This document shows, one piece after another, positions 44,526-54,124 of a stretch of DNA of 64,000 bases. The DNA is taken from positions 868,001 through 932,000 of the forward strand of contig NZ_CP033897.1 in the NCBI RefSeq assembly GCF_003813985.1. The letters run 5' to 3'. Each line of letters opens with the position of its first letter. The stretch's first letter is position 1. The position numbers and the translations under genes are program-made. A model generated the notes under the pieces. It saw only the letters and a program-made list of their open reading frames with translations, was not told the DNA's origin and ran no database searches. The stretch comes from Corynebacterium gerontici (GTDB lineage: Bacteria > Actinomycetota > Actinomycetes > Mycobacteriales > Mycobacteriaceae).

Positions 44526-47500
44526 ATGCCTGAGTACCTCCTCCACGGACTGTGGTCGAACGACGTGGGTCTCATGTTGTGGATTGAACAAAGCGAAGGC
44601 CACAAGATCCTCACGCGCGACGCGGTGCCCCGAGAGGCGTTCCCGCCGGTGGTGTGGCAGGTACTCGAGTCCAAACGATTGACCCATTTTCAGCCCGTCA
44701 CATTGCTCACCCCCAAAGGGCGCACGGTCAATATTTCGAAGCTTCCCACTTTGGCCTTCTATCCGGAGCAGGCGGTTGGGATTTTCGAGCTGTTGAGTAC
44801 CATCAACGCGCTCTCTGCCACGAGCGTCCAGCGTCAAGCCCTGGCACCTGATTTGCAGTGGCTGATTCGCATGTACCAGGGTCTGCTCACCTTCGTGCGG
44901 GCTGGGCGCGTGAGCATCCGGATGGCTTTTCGTGATCAGCTTTGGTGGCCCCAATGGGTGCTTTCCAGTGGATTGAACGAGCGCGGTTGGATCGCGCAGA
45001 TGTTGGCAGCGGCACCGGGAGTGCTAGTGCGCAACGCCGGGGAAACCGTGGCCGAAGACATTGCCGAGGTCATGACGCACTGGATTGCAAACCATCTGTT
45101 GGCCGATTTGGCTGAGGCTCCGCGGCCACACGATTGGCATGCGTTCAGCCGGGCGCTGCTACGATCTGAGCCTTTGCAGCGTGCGAACCCGAAGCTCTTG
45201 GGGGCTCTAGGTAAATGGCGCAATTCAGTGAGCACCGCCAATCTGTCTTTGGTGGTGCTCATTGAAGAACCGGAAGAAGAAGACGGCGAGCAACGCGACG
45301 TCAACAATTTGCTGTGGCCGGTGAAGATCATGATGCGCAGCGGGGTGGAGGCACCGCAGCCGATTGTGCTGCGCCAATGTGACCGAGCGATGGTGGAGGC
45401 GCTGCGGGAATCCCACAATAAACTGCTCAAGATCGCCCCGATCCTCGATTATCGCCGCGATCTTCCACCGGGAGTCGTACCGGTGTGGAGCGAGGATGCC
45501 CTGGGGGACTGGGATAGCGTCCTCACAACCGAGGAATTGGCTCATTTTGTTCGCAATGAGGTGCAAGCGCTGAGCAAGGGGGGCTTCACCATCATGCTGC
45601 CGAAGGTGTGGAGCGCTAAAAAAGAGCACACCCGCATAAAAGTTGAAATCGGTGGGCCGCTGATCTCCCGTTTCGGGCTCGATCAAATCGTCGAATATGA
45701 CTGGAAGGTTTCTGTCGGCTCAACTGAGCTCACCGAAGAACAAATGCGTTCCCTGGTGCGTTCCAAGTCTGGGTTATTGCTGCTCGACGGCAAATGGGTG
45801 GTGGCGGACCCCGCACAAGTGCGCCAGGTGGAGGCGTATCTAGAGCAACTGGAAGGCCAATCGCAGCATCGCCTGCGAAAAAGGGCGGACGAGGCTCGCA
45901 TGCGTGCGGAACTGGCCGCTCTACGCGATGATCCCCGCGCAGAAGCATTAGCGGCAGAAGCTGCGGACCTTGCAGCCTTGGCGGATGATCCGGAATCTTC
46001 GCTCACCACCATCAGTGATCTTCGTGAGCTTGCCCTTGACGAAGAGCATGAAGAGCTTGTGGAATACGAGGGTGATCCTTGGTACCAACAATTGCTCGGT
46101 GTGCTGGATGGGGAAGCCGCACCAGCACCGCAGCGGGTGGCGATTCCGCCGACAGTGCGGGCTGAACTGCGCGAATATCAACGTCGCGGTGTTGATTGGC
46201 TGCACTGGATGGCAAACAATGGTGTGGGCGCAGTGCTTGCCGACGACATGGGGCTGGGCAAAACCCTCCAAGTGCTCGCACTTGAGGCGATTGAACGAGC
46301 CGATGGGCAAGCTGAGCCGACGCTAGTGGTGGCGCCAACTTCAGTGGTGGGGAACTGGGCCGCGGAGGCTGCGAGGTTTGTGCCGCACCTGCGGGTGCTT
46401 GTGCTGCACGGCGCAAAGCGGCCCAAGGGCGAGGATCTGCTCGCGGCCGTCGCTGCGGCCGATCTGGTGGTGAGCAGCTATGGCGTGCTGCAGCGAGACG
46501 CAGAAGATCTCGCCGGGGTGCATTGGTGGAGGGTGGTGCTTGACGAGGCACAGGCGATCAAGAACGCGCACACCAAGGCTTCAAAGGCTGCACGTTCGCT
46601 TCCCTCGACCCATCGCCTTGCTCTGACGGGTACGCCGATTGAAAACAAACTGGCTGAGCTTCATTCAATCCTCGATTTTGTCAATCGTGGTGTGTTGGGC
46701 ACCGCTTCGTCTTTTCGGAACAACTTTGCTCGCGCGATCGAGCGCTATAATGACGAAGCCGCATCTGCTCGCCTGAAACGATTGAGCGCACCCTTCATTC
46801 TTCGCAGATTGAAGTCGGATCCCAGCATCATTGATGATCTTCCAGAAAAGAATGAACACATCATCCCGGTGCAACTCACGCCCGAGCAGGCCGCATTGTA
46901 TGAGGCTTTCGTCCATGGCGTTGCGGACCAATTGCACAATGCGCCGGGCTTAAAGGACATCGAGAAAAAGGGCAAAGTGCTCATGGCGATTACCAAGATC
47001 AAGCAGATCTGCAATCACCCGGCACATTTTCTTGGCGATCATTCGCCAATGACGCACAAAGGGCGTCACCGTTCTGGCAAGGTGGCCAAGTTGATGGAGA
47101 TCCTCAGCGACGCGCAGCTCGATGGGGAAAAGGTGCTGATCTTCACCCAGTACACCGCTTTCGGTCACATGCTTGTTCCCTATGTTCGGGAATTCTTTGG
47201 GTTGGACATTCCCTTCCTCCACGGCGGGGTTTCCAAAGCAGGACGTGATCGCATGGTCAAGCAATTCCAATCCGAGCAGGGGCCGCCGGTGATGGTGTTG
47301 TCTTTGAAAGCTGGTGGCACGGGGCTGAACCTCACGGCAGCAAATGTGGTGGTGCACATGGATCGATGGTGGAACCCAGCGGTGGAGAATCAGGCCACCG
47401 ACCGCGCTTATAGAATCGGCCAGGGTCGGGATGTTCGCGTGTACAAGCTGATGACCACGGGCACATTGGAAGAATCCATCAATGAAGTGATCAATGGCAA

Positions 47501-47621
47501 GATTGCCTTGGCCAATGCGGTAGTTGGAGCAGGTGAAGGTTGGCTCACTGAACTCGAACCTGAGCAATTGCTGGAACTCATGCGACTCAGGAAGGGGGCA
47601 GTAGATGGCGAGGGTGCGTAA
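44526..47621 (+). CDS. SNF2-family DNA translocase (HepA-like)
   Basis: 1031 residues. An N-terminal region of about 530 residues resembling the bacterial SNF2-associated domain (DUF3670), then the SNF2 ATPase: Walker A LADDMGLGKTLQ near residue 575, VVLDEAQAIKNAHTK, LTGTPIENK, and the helicase C half with FLHGGVSKAGR, SLKAGGTGLNLT and QATDRAYRIGQGR. Such proteins move along double-stranded DNA rather than unwinding it. Paired with a SWIM zinc-finger gene that overlaps it by 17 bases, a common pairing in actinobacteria. First gene of the four-gene cluster to 52154. Confidence 0.92.
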   Translation: MPEYLLHGLWSNDVGLMLWIEQSEGHKILTRDAVPREAFPPVVWQVLESKRLTHFQPVTLLTPKGRTVNISKLPTLAFYPEQAVGIFELLSTINALSATSVQRQALAPDLQWLIRMYQGLLTFVRAGRVSIRMAFRDQLWWPQWVLSSGLNERGWIAQMLAAAPGVLVRNAGETVAEDIAEVMTHWIANHLLADLAEAPRPHDWHAFSRALLRSEPLQRANPKLLGALGKWRNSVSTANLSLVVLIEEPEEEDGEQRDVNNLLWPVKIMMRSGVEAPQPIVLRQCDRAMVEALRESHNKLLKIAPILDYRRDLPPGVVPVWSEDALGDWDSVLTTEELAHFVRNEVQALSKGGFTIMLPKVWSAKKEHTRIKVEIGGPLISRFGLDQIVEYDWKVSVGSTELTEEQMRSLVRSKSGLLLLDGKWVVADPAQVRQVEAYLEQLEGQSQHRLRKRADEARMRAELAALRDDPRAEALAAEAADLAALADDPESSLTTISDLRELALDEEHEELVEYEGDPWYQQLLGVLDGEAAPAPQRVAIPPTVRAELREYQRRGVDWLHWMANNGVGAVLADDMGLGKTLQVLALEAIERADGQAEPTLVVAPTSVVGNWAAEAARFVPHLRVLVLHGAKRPKGEDLLAAVAAADLVVSSYGVLQRDAEDLAGVHWWRVVLDEAQAIKNAHTKASKAARSLPSTHRLALTGTPIENKLAELHSILDFVNRGVLGTASSFRNNFARAIERYNDEAASARLKRLSAPFILRRLKSDPSIIDDLPEKNEHIIPVQLTPEQAALYEAFVHGVADQLHNAPGLKDIEKKGKVLMAITKIKQICNHPAHFLGDHSPMTHKGRHRSGKVAKLMEILSDAQLDGEKVLIFTQYTAFGHMLVPYVREFFGLDIPFLHGGVSKAGRDRMVKQFQSEQGPPVMVLSLKAGGTGLNLTAANVVVHMDRWWNPAVENQATDRAYRIGQGRDVRVYKLMTTGTLEESINEVINGKIALANAVVGAGEGWLTELEPEQLLELMRLRKGAVDGEGA

Positions 47622-48390
47622 GGATAACGTTATTTATGCCAACTTTGGCGCGCGGAGTCAGGAAGTCGAGGATCCGCTAAGTCAGCAGGTAGCAAGCCTA
47701 GGTGTGCCCGGGCGTCTGCAGAATTTCGTTTTTGCACTCACTGATCATGCAAGGATCCAGCGTGGCCGCGAGTATGTGCGCAAAGCCAAAGTGCTTGAGG
47801 TGGAGCTGCGCGACGCCATGATTATCGGTCAAGTCAGCGGCTCACAGTTGGAGCCGTTTGAAGTTGCAATTGGGTTGCCGTATCGCAGCACCGATGAAGT
47901 ATCTGAGATTAGCAAGCTTTTAGTTCAAGAACCGGCAGGCATTCAGCGTGCCCGTGAAGGTGACCTCCCGGAGGACGTGATTGACCTGCTGCTGTGCCAT
48001 GAGGCATCGGATCTGCGGCTGCGTTGTTCCTGCCCCGATCCTTCCTATTCTTGTAAGCATGCTGTGGCAGTTGCGTTAGTGGCAGCGCAAAGATTGATGG
48101 AGGCGCCGACGCTGGCGTTTGAGCTTCGAGGGCTGAACATTGTGGCCTTGGAGCAGGCTATGGTTTCCCAGGCAAAGGTTCGTACCGAGGAACGTGCGGA
48201 TAAGGCGGAGTTTTTCTGGAGCGGCGGCGGACTACCGGAACTGCCAAAGCCCGGACAGAGCTCAGCCTTAGAGGATTCGGACCTGCAGCTTCTGCACAAG
48301 GCATTGCGTTTGGTGTCGTATTCATCCGTCGAAGAGCTCCGTGGTGTGGCAGATATAGAAGATATGTTCGATTTTTTGTGTGATCGTTAA
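47605..48390 (+). CDS. SWIM zinc-finger protein partner of SNF2
   Basis: 261 residues. The SWIM motif C-x-C-xn-C-x-H is seen in RCSCPDPSYSCKHAVAVA near residues 138-155. The rest is predicted soluble with no enzyme motif. SWIM domains bind DNA or proteins and occur next to SNF2 ATPases. ATG 47605 lies inside the SNF2 gene; GAAGGGGG precedes it. The SbcD-like gene follows 36 bases after the stop. Confidence 0.87.
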   Translation: MARVRKDNVIYANFGARSQEVEDPLSQQVASLGVPGRLQNFVFALTDHARIQRGREYVRKAKVLEVELRDAMIIGQVSGSQLEPFEVAIGLPYRSTDEVSEISKLLVQEPAGIQRAREGDLPEDVIDLLLCHEASDLRLRCSCPDPSYSCKHAVAVALVAAQRLMEAPTLAFELRGLNIVALEQAMVSQAKVRTEERADKAEFFWSGGGLPELPKPGQSSALEDSDLQLLHKALRLVSYSSVEELRGVADIEDMFDFLCDR

Positions 48391-48426
48391 GCTTCGATTC
48401 GTTGGTGCTGTGTTAGAGATGAATGT

Positions 48427-49557
48427 ATGAAAACAACATTTCTTCACACTTCAGACTTCCAAATCGGTATGAGAAGATGGTGGCTTGATGCTGAGGCGGA
48501 GCCGCGATTTGCCAATGACCGAATTCAGGCCATTCGTCGCGTACACGATTTAGCTCTACAGTTCGGCTGCGATTTTATTGTGGTGGCTGGCGACTTCTTC
48601 GATGCCAACTCTCTTTCCATGCAGACGATCTTGCGGGTAAAAGAGGAGCTGAAGCGGCTCAAAATACCCGCGGTTTTTGTGGCAGGCAACCACGACCCGC
48701 TTACTGCGGATTCTATGTACGGCGAAATTGAGGGGATGGACAACGTCGTCGTTGCCCGGGACAACACGCCATTTGAGGTGGTGCCGGGGGTGGAAGTGGT
48801 AGCTGCCCCGCTCAAGGTGAAGCGTGCTGATAGTGACCTCGTAGCTGCCGCGATTGAGGGGTTGGAGCCAAGCGCCACCATTCGGATTGCCGTTGGCCAC
48901 GGGCAGGCGGAATCTCGTTCCAACGACATCCGCCCTGATGAGATTTCTTTGTCCTTGGTTGAACAACGAATCTGCGAGGGTGCGATCGACTTTTTAGCTT
49001 TAGGCGATACACACTCGGCACAGCCCGTTGGCAGCAGTGGCAAGGTTTGGTTCTCTGGCTCGCCTGAAGCAACGGATTTCCGTAACCTGCAAACCGGTGG
49101 TGGTGAAAATAATTCCGGCAATGCGCTGGTGGTGGCGATTGAGAAGACGGGTGCCGAGGAAGCCTCGGTCTCTGTTTCCGAGCATCAGGTTGGTCAATGG
49201 ACCTTTGAAGAACACACCTCGCTGGTGAACTCCCTGGAAGATGCCAAAGCGTTCGTGGAAACTCTGGAGCGCTATCCCGATAAACGCAACACCGCGATCC
49301 GATACAGCCTCCAAGGGGTGGTGAATTTGGAAACCTCTCAATATTTAGAGGACGAGCTGACGCGCCTGGAAGAGGTCTTCGCCGCTCTTTATGAGCATGA
49401 GCGGTTTATGGATATGCAGGTGGTGCCCGACGATGGAGAGGTCAATAACCTCGGTCTTTCGGGGTTTGCTGTGCGAGCACTCGAGGAACTCCACCAACGT
49501 GAGGACGATACTGCACGCAATGCAGCCAAATTGCTGCTCCGCCTGGGAAGGAAGTAG
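48427..49557 (+). CDS. SbcD/Mre11-like metallophosphoesterase with altered metal ligands
   Basis: 376 residues, Mre11-type calcineurin fold. HTSDFQIG (motif I) has Gln where SbcD has His; GDFFD and GNHDP (motifs II and III) are kept; FLALGDTHS (motif V) has Asp where GHxH has its first His. A Gln in motif I also occurs in other actinobacterial YhaO-like proteins as I recall, so this may be a subfamily trait. C-terminal part (about 250-376) is the cap/partner-binding region. With the SbcC-like protein 2 bases downstream it should form an SbcCD-type complex acting on DNA ends or hairpins. No ribosome binding site stands out before the ATG. Confidence 0.87.
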   Translation: MKTTFLHTSDFQIGMRRWWLDAEAEPRFANDRIQAIRRVHDLALQFGCDFIVVAGDFFDANSLSMQTILRVKEELKRLKIPAVFVAGNHDPLTADSMYGEIEGMDNVVVARDNTPFEVVPGVEVVAAPLKVKRADSDLVAAAIEGLEPSATIRIAVGHGQAESRSNDIRPDEISLSLVEQRICEGAIDFLALGDTHSAQPVGSSGKVWFSGSPEATDFRNLQTGGGENNSGNALVVAIEKTGAEEASVSVSEHQVGQWTFEEHTSLVNSLEDAKAFVETLERYPDKRNTAIRYSLQGVVNLETSQYLEDELTRLEEVFAALYEHERFMDMQVVPDDGEVNNLGLSGFAVRALEELHQREDDTARNAAKLLLRLGRK

Positions 49558-49559
49558 CG

Positions 49560-52154
49560 ATGATTATCCACAGTCTGAAAATTCTGAACGCCGGAAGGAT
49601 TGCGGAATTTTGCCTTCCAGAGCTTTCCGACGTCGGCGCGGTCGTGATAGAAGGCGAAAATGAGGCCGGCAAGTCCACTGTGATGGAGATGATCCGCTTA
49701 GGGCTCGAGGCCGCACATAAAGCAAATACCAAACACGTGCGCGCACTGAAACCTAATGGGCATGACGAATCGCCACAGATCACCATGGAATTTTCCTTGG
49801 GGAAACACCGCCTCCACATGAATAAGGTATGGCTACGCGGCAAGAAACATGAGCTCAAGGCCATTGCGGGACCTTTGGCGGGGAGGGCGTGGACCGGTGA
49901 GGAAGCGGACTCGATGCTGAAAGAATTGCTTTCGGGCGAATCACATGATGCAGATCTGCTCGATGCCCTTTTTGTTCGGCAAAATGAACTCAGCCCAGAG
50001 CTTGAGGCCGCGGGCATCCCTTCGCTCAACAGCATCCTGGGGCAGGGTGATAGTGAGGCTCTCGAGGAAGATCATGAGCTCATGGCGAAGGTCAAGAGCC
50101 TCTACGAGGCAACGTTTACCAAGCGTGGCGCCTATTCCTCGCGCAGCGATGTGCAAAAGGCAATTGACGAGCTTGAGGATGCTCAAGAGCAGCAGGCCGA
50201 CGCCCGTGCGGCATTACGCGATGTTGAACGTCGAGTGGAATTCGTGGAGAAGAACAAGCCACGACTGTTGCAGTGGCATGCGCAACTGCCGGAGCGGCAG
50301 GCGGAGTTTGAGGACGCGCAGGCGCAGCACGAGCAGGTACGTGAACTCGAGCGCGAATTTGCTGGGCTGCAGGAGCGCTACGATGACGCCAAATCACTGC
50401 TCAAGGCCGCCGTGGAGCAAGTTGAGCGCCGAGAAGAAGCCCGGGAAACGCTGAAGATATTGCGCGGTGATGTGGAATCCGCAGAAGCGACGCTAGCCGC
50501 CAAAGCCGAACGCCGGGAAGCGGAAGAAGCGAAATATGCGGATGTGCTTGCAGAGCTTGACCGGACCCGCTCGGATATTACTGCAATGCAGCAACGTCTT
50601 GATCAAGCAACCGCGGCGCAGGCGCAACAGGTGGCCAAGGAGGAGTTTGAGCGAATCGCTCAGACCCTTGATCAAGTACAGGTGGTACAAGCCGAACGCG
50701 AGCAATGTTTGTCCGTGCCGCAAGTGACGCAAGCGATGCTGGATCGTGTGCAAGAGGCGGACGCAGCTTTGCGTAGCGCGGTGGCGCTCAATCAGAGTCA
50801 GAGCCCTAGCCTGACGCTGAGCGCTGATCAGGAGCGCGAGGTGTTCATCGACGGCGAGGTGTGCAGCGTACGGGATGCGGTGGGCTTCGCAGTCACTGAG
50901 GCTATGGACTTGGATGTGGGTGGTGTGCATATCCGGGTGCTGCCAGGGGTTGGCGCTGAAGCGAGCGCCCAGAAAGTTCTCGAAGCAAAGCGAGCGCTCA
51001 AGGACGCGATTGCGGGCACTCCGGCAAAAGACCTCGATCATTTGCGTGTCCTAAGGCGAGAATGCGCCGAGGCGGAGCAACAAGCCCAAGTCCTTGAAGT
51101 GAAATTGGCTTCGTTGCTAGGCGGCGAGGATGTGCAGTCGCTCCAGCGCCGACAGGCGGAGCTCAAGCTGCAGCTTGCTGATGAAATTGCACCTCCGGAA
51201 GATGCTGATGTTGAAGAGCTGCGTGAGCAACTGAACGCGCGAGAAGAGCAAGAAGCTGAGCTTGTCGAACGTCGCGAAGTTTTGCAGCCGCGACCTGCAA
51301 CTCGTGAATATGAGGCAGCGCTGTTGCAGCGCGATCATGTCAAGCAGCAGTTCACCAGTGCTGAGTCTTCTTTGGCTCAAGAGCTAGAGCAGTGCCCTAC
51401 TGAACAGTTGAAGCAACAGAAGGCGAAACGACAGGCAACTGTTGAAGGTTTAGAACAGCATATCGCCACTTCTCGCGTGCGCTTGGAGCAGGTTGGTGTT
51501 GATCAGGTATCGATGCAGTTTGATATGGCAAAGGCTGCGCTGGAAAACCTGAAAGAGAAGATCAATCGCACTTCGGTGGAGTTGGAGGTGAACCAACAAG
51601 AGATTGACGCTCAGGTGGGTGTTGCGGAAGCTGCGCAGGAAGCAGAGCGCAGGCTGCAAGTTGCGAAGTCGCGCAGTGAGAAACTGATGCGCGAGGCCGA
51701 TGCATTAAAGCTGCTATACGACGTGTTGATGAAACACCGTGATGAGGCCCGGGAACGCTACTCGCGACCGTTAGGGCAGCAGCTTTCGCAATTGGCGCCC
51801 TTCATTTTCGGTGAGGATGTGAGTTTTACCTTCGATGAGAATTTGAAGGTTCAGGCGCGAAAGGGCGAAGAGGGAGTGATCCCCGTAGAGAAGCTCTCCG
51901 CGGGAGCTAAGGAACAGCTGGGGCTGTTGATTCGCCTAGCACTCGCGCGGATTGTGGCACAGGGTGATACCAGCTTGATTTTGGATGATCCGCTTGGCGC
52001 CAGCGATCCCGTGCGTATCGGCGGCATGAACGGTTTGCTAGGAGTATTGGCAAAGCAGCACCAGCTCATTATTATGACCTGCCAGCCCGAGCGTTTTTCG
52101 ATGCTCAGTGGGCGGCAGGCCTATGCGATGGAAAAAGTGACCAAGTATTACTAG
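49560..52154 (+). CDS. SbcC/YhaN-like coiled-coil ABC ATPase
   Basis: 864 residues. N-terminal Walker A GENEAGKST (near residue 33), long coiled coils rich in Glu, Ala and Gln (about 180-640), and the C-terminal ATPase half with the SMC-type signature LSAGAKEQLGLL, Walker B LILDDPLGASD and TCQPER as switch. It lacks the CxxC zinc hook of true SbcC, so the apex of the coiled coil differs. ATPase partner of the SbcD-like protein. Its stop codon shares CTAG with the stop of the converging yceI gene. Confidence 0.88.
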   Translation: MIIHSLKILNAGRIAEFCLPELSDVGAVVIEGENEAGKSTVMEMIRLGLEAAHKANTKHVRALKPNGHDESPQITMEFSLGKHRLHMNKVWLRGKKHELKAIAGPLAGRAWTGEEADSMLKELLSGESHDADLLDALFVRQNELSPELEAAGIPSLNSILGQGDSEALEEDHELMAKVKSLYEATFTKRGAYSSRSDVQKAIDELEDAQEQQADARAALRDVERRVEFVEKNKPRLLQWHAQLPERQAEFEDAQAQHEQVRELEREFAGLQERYDDAKSLLKAAVEQVERREEARETLKILRGDVESAEATLAAKAERREAEEAKYADVLAELDRTRSDITAMQQRLDQATAAQAQQVAKEEFERIAQTLDQVQVVQAEREQCLSVPQVTQAMLDRVQEADAALRSAVALNQSQSPSLTLSADQEREVFIDGEVCSVRDAVGFAVTEAMDLDVGGVHIRVLPGVGAEASAQKVLEAKRALKDAIAGTPAKDLDHLRVLRRECAEAEQQAQVLEVKLASLLGGEDVQSLQRRQAELKLQLADEIAPPEDADVEELREQLNAREEQEAELVERREVLQPRPATREYEAALLQRDHVKQQFTSAESSLAQELEQCPTEQLKQQKAKRQATVEGLEQHIATSRVRLEQVGVDQVSMQFDMAKAALENLKEKINRTSVELEVNQQEIDAQVGVAEAAQEAERRLQVAKSRSEKLMREADALKLLYDVLMKHRDEARERYSRPLGQQLSQLAPFIFGEDVSFTFDENLKVQARKGEEGVIPVEKLSAGAKEQLGLLIRLALARIVAQGDTSLILDDPLGASDPVRIGGMNGLLGVLAKQHQLIIMTCQPERFSMLSGRQAYAMEKVTKYY

Positions 52155-52675
52155 CTCTGGCGAATGGCGGAACCTTCGATTTCCAGCTTGATTTCCTCGG
52201 AGACCAGCATGCCGCCGGTATTGAGCGGGGCATTGAAGTCGATTCCGAAGTCCTTGCGATTGATCTTGGTGGAGGCTTCGAAGCCGAGGCGGGTGTTGCC
52301 GAAGGGGTCTTCGGCAACACCGTTGATCTCCACATTGAAGGTGACGGGCTTCGTCGTGCCCTTGATGGTCAGATTGCCCTTCACCTTCGCCTCATTGCCA
52401 TTGATAGAGATTTCGGTGGATTCGAAGGTGATGGTGGGGAACTCTTCCACGTGGAAGAAGTCTTCACCGCGAACGTGTGCATCGCGCTCAGCGTTGCCGG
52501 TGTCGATGGATGCTGATTGCACGGTGCCGTTGACAGTTGAGTCCTCACCGATGGTGATGGTGGCTTCAGCGTCGTTGAAGTGGCCACGAACCTTAGTCAC
52601 CATGGCGTGGCGGGCAACGAAGCCCACACGGGAGTGGGAAGCGTCCAGAGTGTAGGTGCCGTTGATGTTCTGCAT
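52151..52675 (-). CDS. YceI-family lipid-binding-like protein
   Basis: About 174 residues, the whole family domain: GTYTLDASHSRVGFVARH at the start, FESTEISI and GFEASTKINRKDFGID at the end. YceI proteins form a lipocalin-like barrel that binds polyprenyl or quinone-type lipids. There is no signal peptide, so it should be cytoplasmic. An AAAGGA box favours ATG 52675 over ATG 52681. Divergent from a marR-type gene, a common pairing. Confidence 0.9.
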   Translation of the reverse strand: MQNINGTYTLDASHSRVGFVARHAMVTKVRGHFNDAEATITIGEDSTVNGTVQSASIDTGNAERDAHVRGEDFFHVEEFPTITFESTEISINGNEAKVKGNLTIKGTTKPVTFNVEINGVAEDPFGNTRLGFEASTKINRKDFGIDFNAPLNTGGMLVSEEIKLEIEGSAIRQS

Positions 52676-52746
52676 TAGCATTTCCTTTTCTATTCAATGC
52701 GTTTTCTGTTGCTGTATCAACAACTATAGCGCAAGATGATGATAAG

Positions 52747-52757
52747 TCAACTGTTGA
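52747..52757. promoter_or_regulatory. Candidate MarR operator between yceI and marR
   Basis: TCAACTGTTGA, perfect 5-base arms around one base. A related TATCAACAACTATA lies at about 52715-52728. Position between a MarR gene and its likely target fits an operator; not proven. Confidence 0.4.
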
Positions 52758-52857
52758 ATTTGTGCAGCTAAAAATAGGTAAACCAAAATATCACTTTGGG
52801 AGCACGCTATGTTTTCGAAATTTTTTATTGGCGTGTCTGGGGTTTATTGTTATCTGC

Positions 52858-53331
52858 ATGAATACCGCACGCTGGCTCACCGATGAGGAACAATCGCTGT
52901 GGCGAATGCTGCTCGCGGCGAATAGAAAGGTTGATCGCGCGATCGAAGAATCGCTCAACGCTGATGACCTCACCACGCCGGAGTTTAGCGTGCTAGTTAG
53001 TCTCTCTGAGCATCCCGAACAAAAGATGCGCCTAAGAGAACTTTGCGCCTCCTTGAACTGGGACCGATCGAGAACTTCGCACCAGATCACCAGAATGGAG
53101 CGTCGTGGTCTCGTGGAAAAGCAGCGGTGCGAAGGGGATGGGCGCGGGGTGTTGGTAGCGCTCACGAGAGAAGGTGAGCGCAGGCTACAGCAGGCGGCTC
53201 CCGCCCATGTCGGTACGGTGCGAAGCGTGGTCTTTGAAAAAATGAGCGAAGAAGAAGCCGACGCCCTCCGAGCATTTTCCAAGAAGGTGTTGGGTCCAGA
53301 TCTTCAAGACCTACACATTCCCGGAGCATAA
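52858..53331 (+). CDS. MarR-family transcriptional regulator
   Basis: About 157 residues. Winged helix-turn-helix: TTPEFSVLVSLSEHPEQKMR, the recognition helix WDRSRTSHQITRMERRG, and a wing (EKQRCEGDGRGVLVALT). No Cys that would suggest thiol sensing in the DNA-binding part. The frame opens at 52762, but homology begins at ATG 52858. Likely represses yceI and itself. Confidence 0.88.
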   Translation: MNTARWLTDEEQSLWRMLLAANRKVDRAIEESLNADDLTTPEFSVLVSLSEHPEQKMRLRELCASLNWDRSRTSHQITRMERRGLVEKQRCEGDGRGVLVALTREGERRLQQAAPAHVGTVRSVVFEKMSEEEADALRAFSKKVLGPDLQDLHIPGA

Positions 53332-53335
53332 CCAA

Positions 53336-53366
53336 AGCCCCTCAGCATTGCTGAGGGGCTAATTTT
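53336..53366 (+). terminator. Intrinsic terminator after marR
   Basis: AGCCCCTCAGCA and TGCTGAGGGGCT nearly abut, making a long hairpin, followed by AATTTT. Confidence 0.8.
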
Positions 53367-53367
53367 G

Positions 53368-53440
53368 TGTCCCCGACACGATTCGAACGTGCGACCTTTG
53401 GTACCGGAAACCAATGCTCTATCCACTGAGCTACGGAGAC
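53368..53440 (-). tRNA. tRNA-Arg (anticodon CCG)
   Basis: 73 nt on the minus strand, folding as a full cloverleaf: acceptor GTCTCCG/CGGGGAC (one T-G pair), D stem GCTC/GAGC, anticodon stem TTGGT/ACCAA with loop TTCCGGT giving CCG, T loop TTCGAAT, discriminator A. CCA is not encoded. A possible promoter lies upstream on the minus strand: TAGGAT (53453-53458) with a weak -35 (53476-53481) 17 bases away. Confidence 0.95.
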
Positions 53441-53491
53441 GCGCAACGCCCAATCCTAGCACTAGGTGGGCGCGCGAATAAAAACCGGGGG

Positions 53492-54121
53492 TTAGTCCAC
53501 GATGACGCAAATCAGCGTGCGCGGACCATGGACGCCTTCAACGCGATTCAGCTCGATATCCGAGGTTGCAGACGGCCCAGAGATCATCGTCACGGGCTTT
53601 TCGTGGCCAAGCGCCTCGATCATCTCAGGAACGCCATAGACCACGGAGTCCATGCGCACGATGCACACGTGACAATCGGGTACCAGCGTGAGGGCTCGGC
53701 GCCCGCACAGCTCATTGGACTCCAGGCAAATGGTGCCGGTTTGAGCTGAGCTGACGTGCGAGTCGGTCACCACTGCATCTACCTTGTCCAGCAGGCGCGG
53801 GTCGCTGCTGCGGTCGTCTGGCGTGGCGTTGGCGTCGGCAAGCTCAAAAAGGGAAGCGTCAAGCCCCTCGGCGAAGCGGACGTCCTTGGCGCCGCGATCA
53901 TTGAGGATCTTCGCAATGGTAGCTGGAAGTTCATCTTCGGAAGACTGCACCACATCTGCCTTGTAGTCCTCCAAGCGGTCGATCAAAATTTCCTTGAGCT
54001 CGGAGCGGCTATAGGAATACTCGCGGTTGTAATCGCGGGGAATCTCCACACCGCCTTCGGGTGTGCCGGCCAGCTTGTGGGCATCGCGGATGCGCTGCAG
54101 AATAACGGACTTAGCACTCAT
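53492..54121 (-). CDS. lutC: Lactate utilization protein LutC (LUD domain)
   Basis: 209 residues, LUD domain with the family's [16 protein letters not shown] and [13 protein letters not shown] segments. Subunit of the LutABC complex that oxidises L-lactate to pyruvate through iron-sulfur clusters. Last of three genes; ATG 3 bases after the lutB stop. A tRNA gene follows 51 bases away. Confidence 0.9.
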   Translation of the reverse strand: MSAKSVILQRIRDAHKLAGTPEGGVEIPRDYNREYSYSRSELKEILIDRLEDYKADVVQSSEDELPATIAKILNDRGAKDVRFAEGLDASLFELADANATPDDRSSDPRLLDKVDAVVTDSHVSSAQTGTICLESNELCGRRALTLVPDCHVCIVRMDSVVYGVPEMIEALGHEKPVTMISGPSATSDIELNRVEGVHGPRTLICVIVD

Positions 54122-54124
54122 CGC

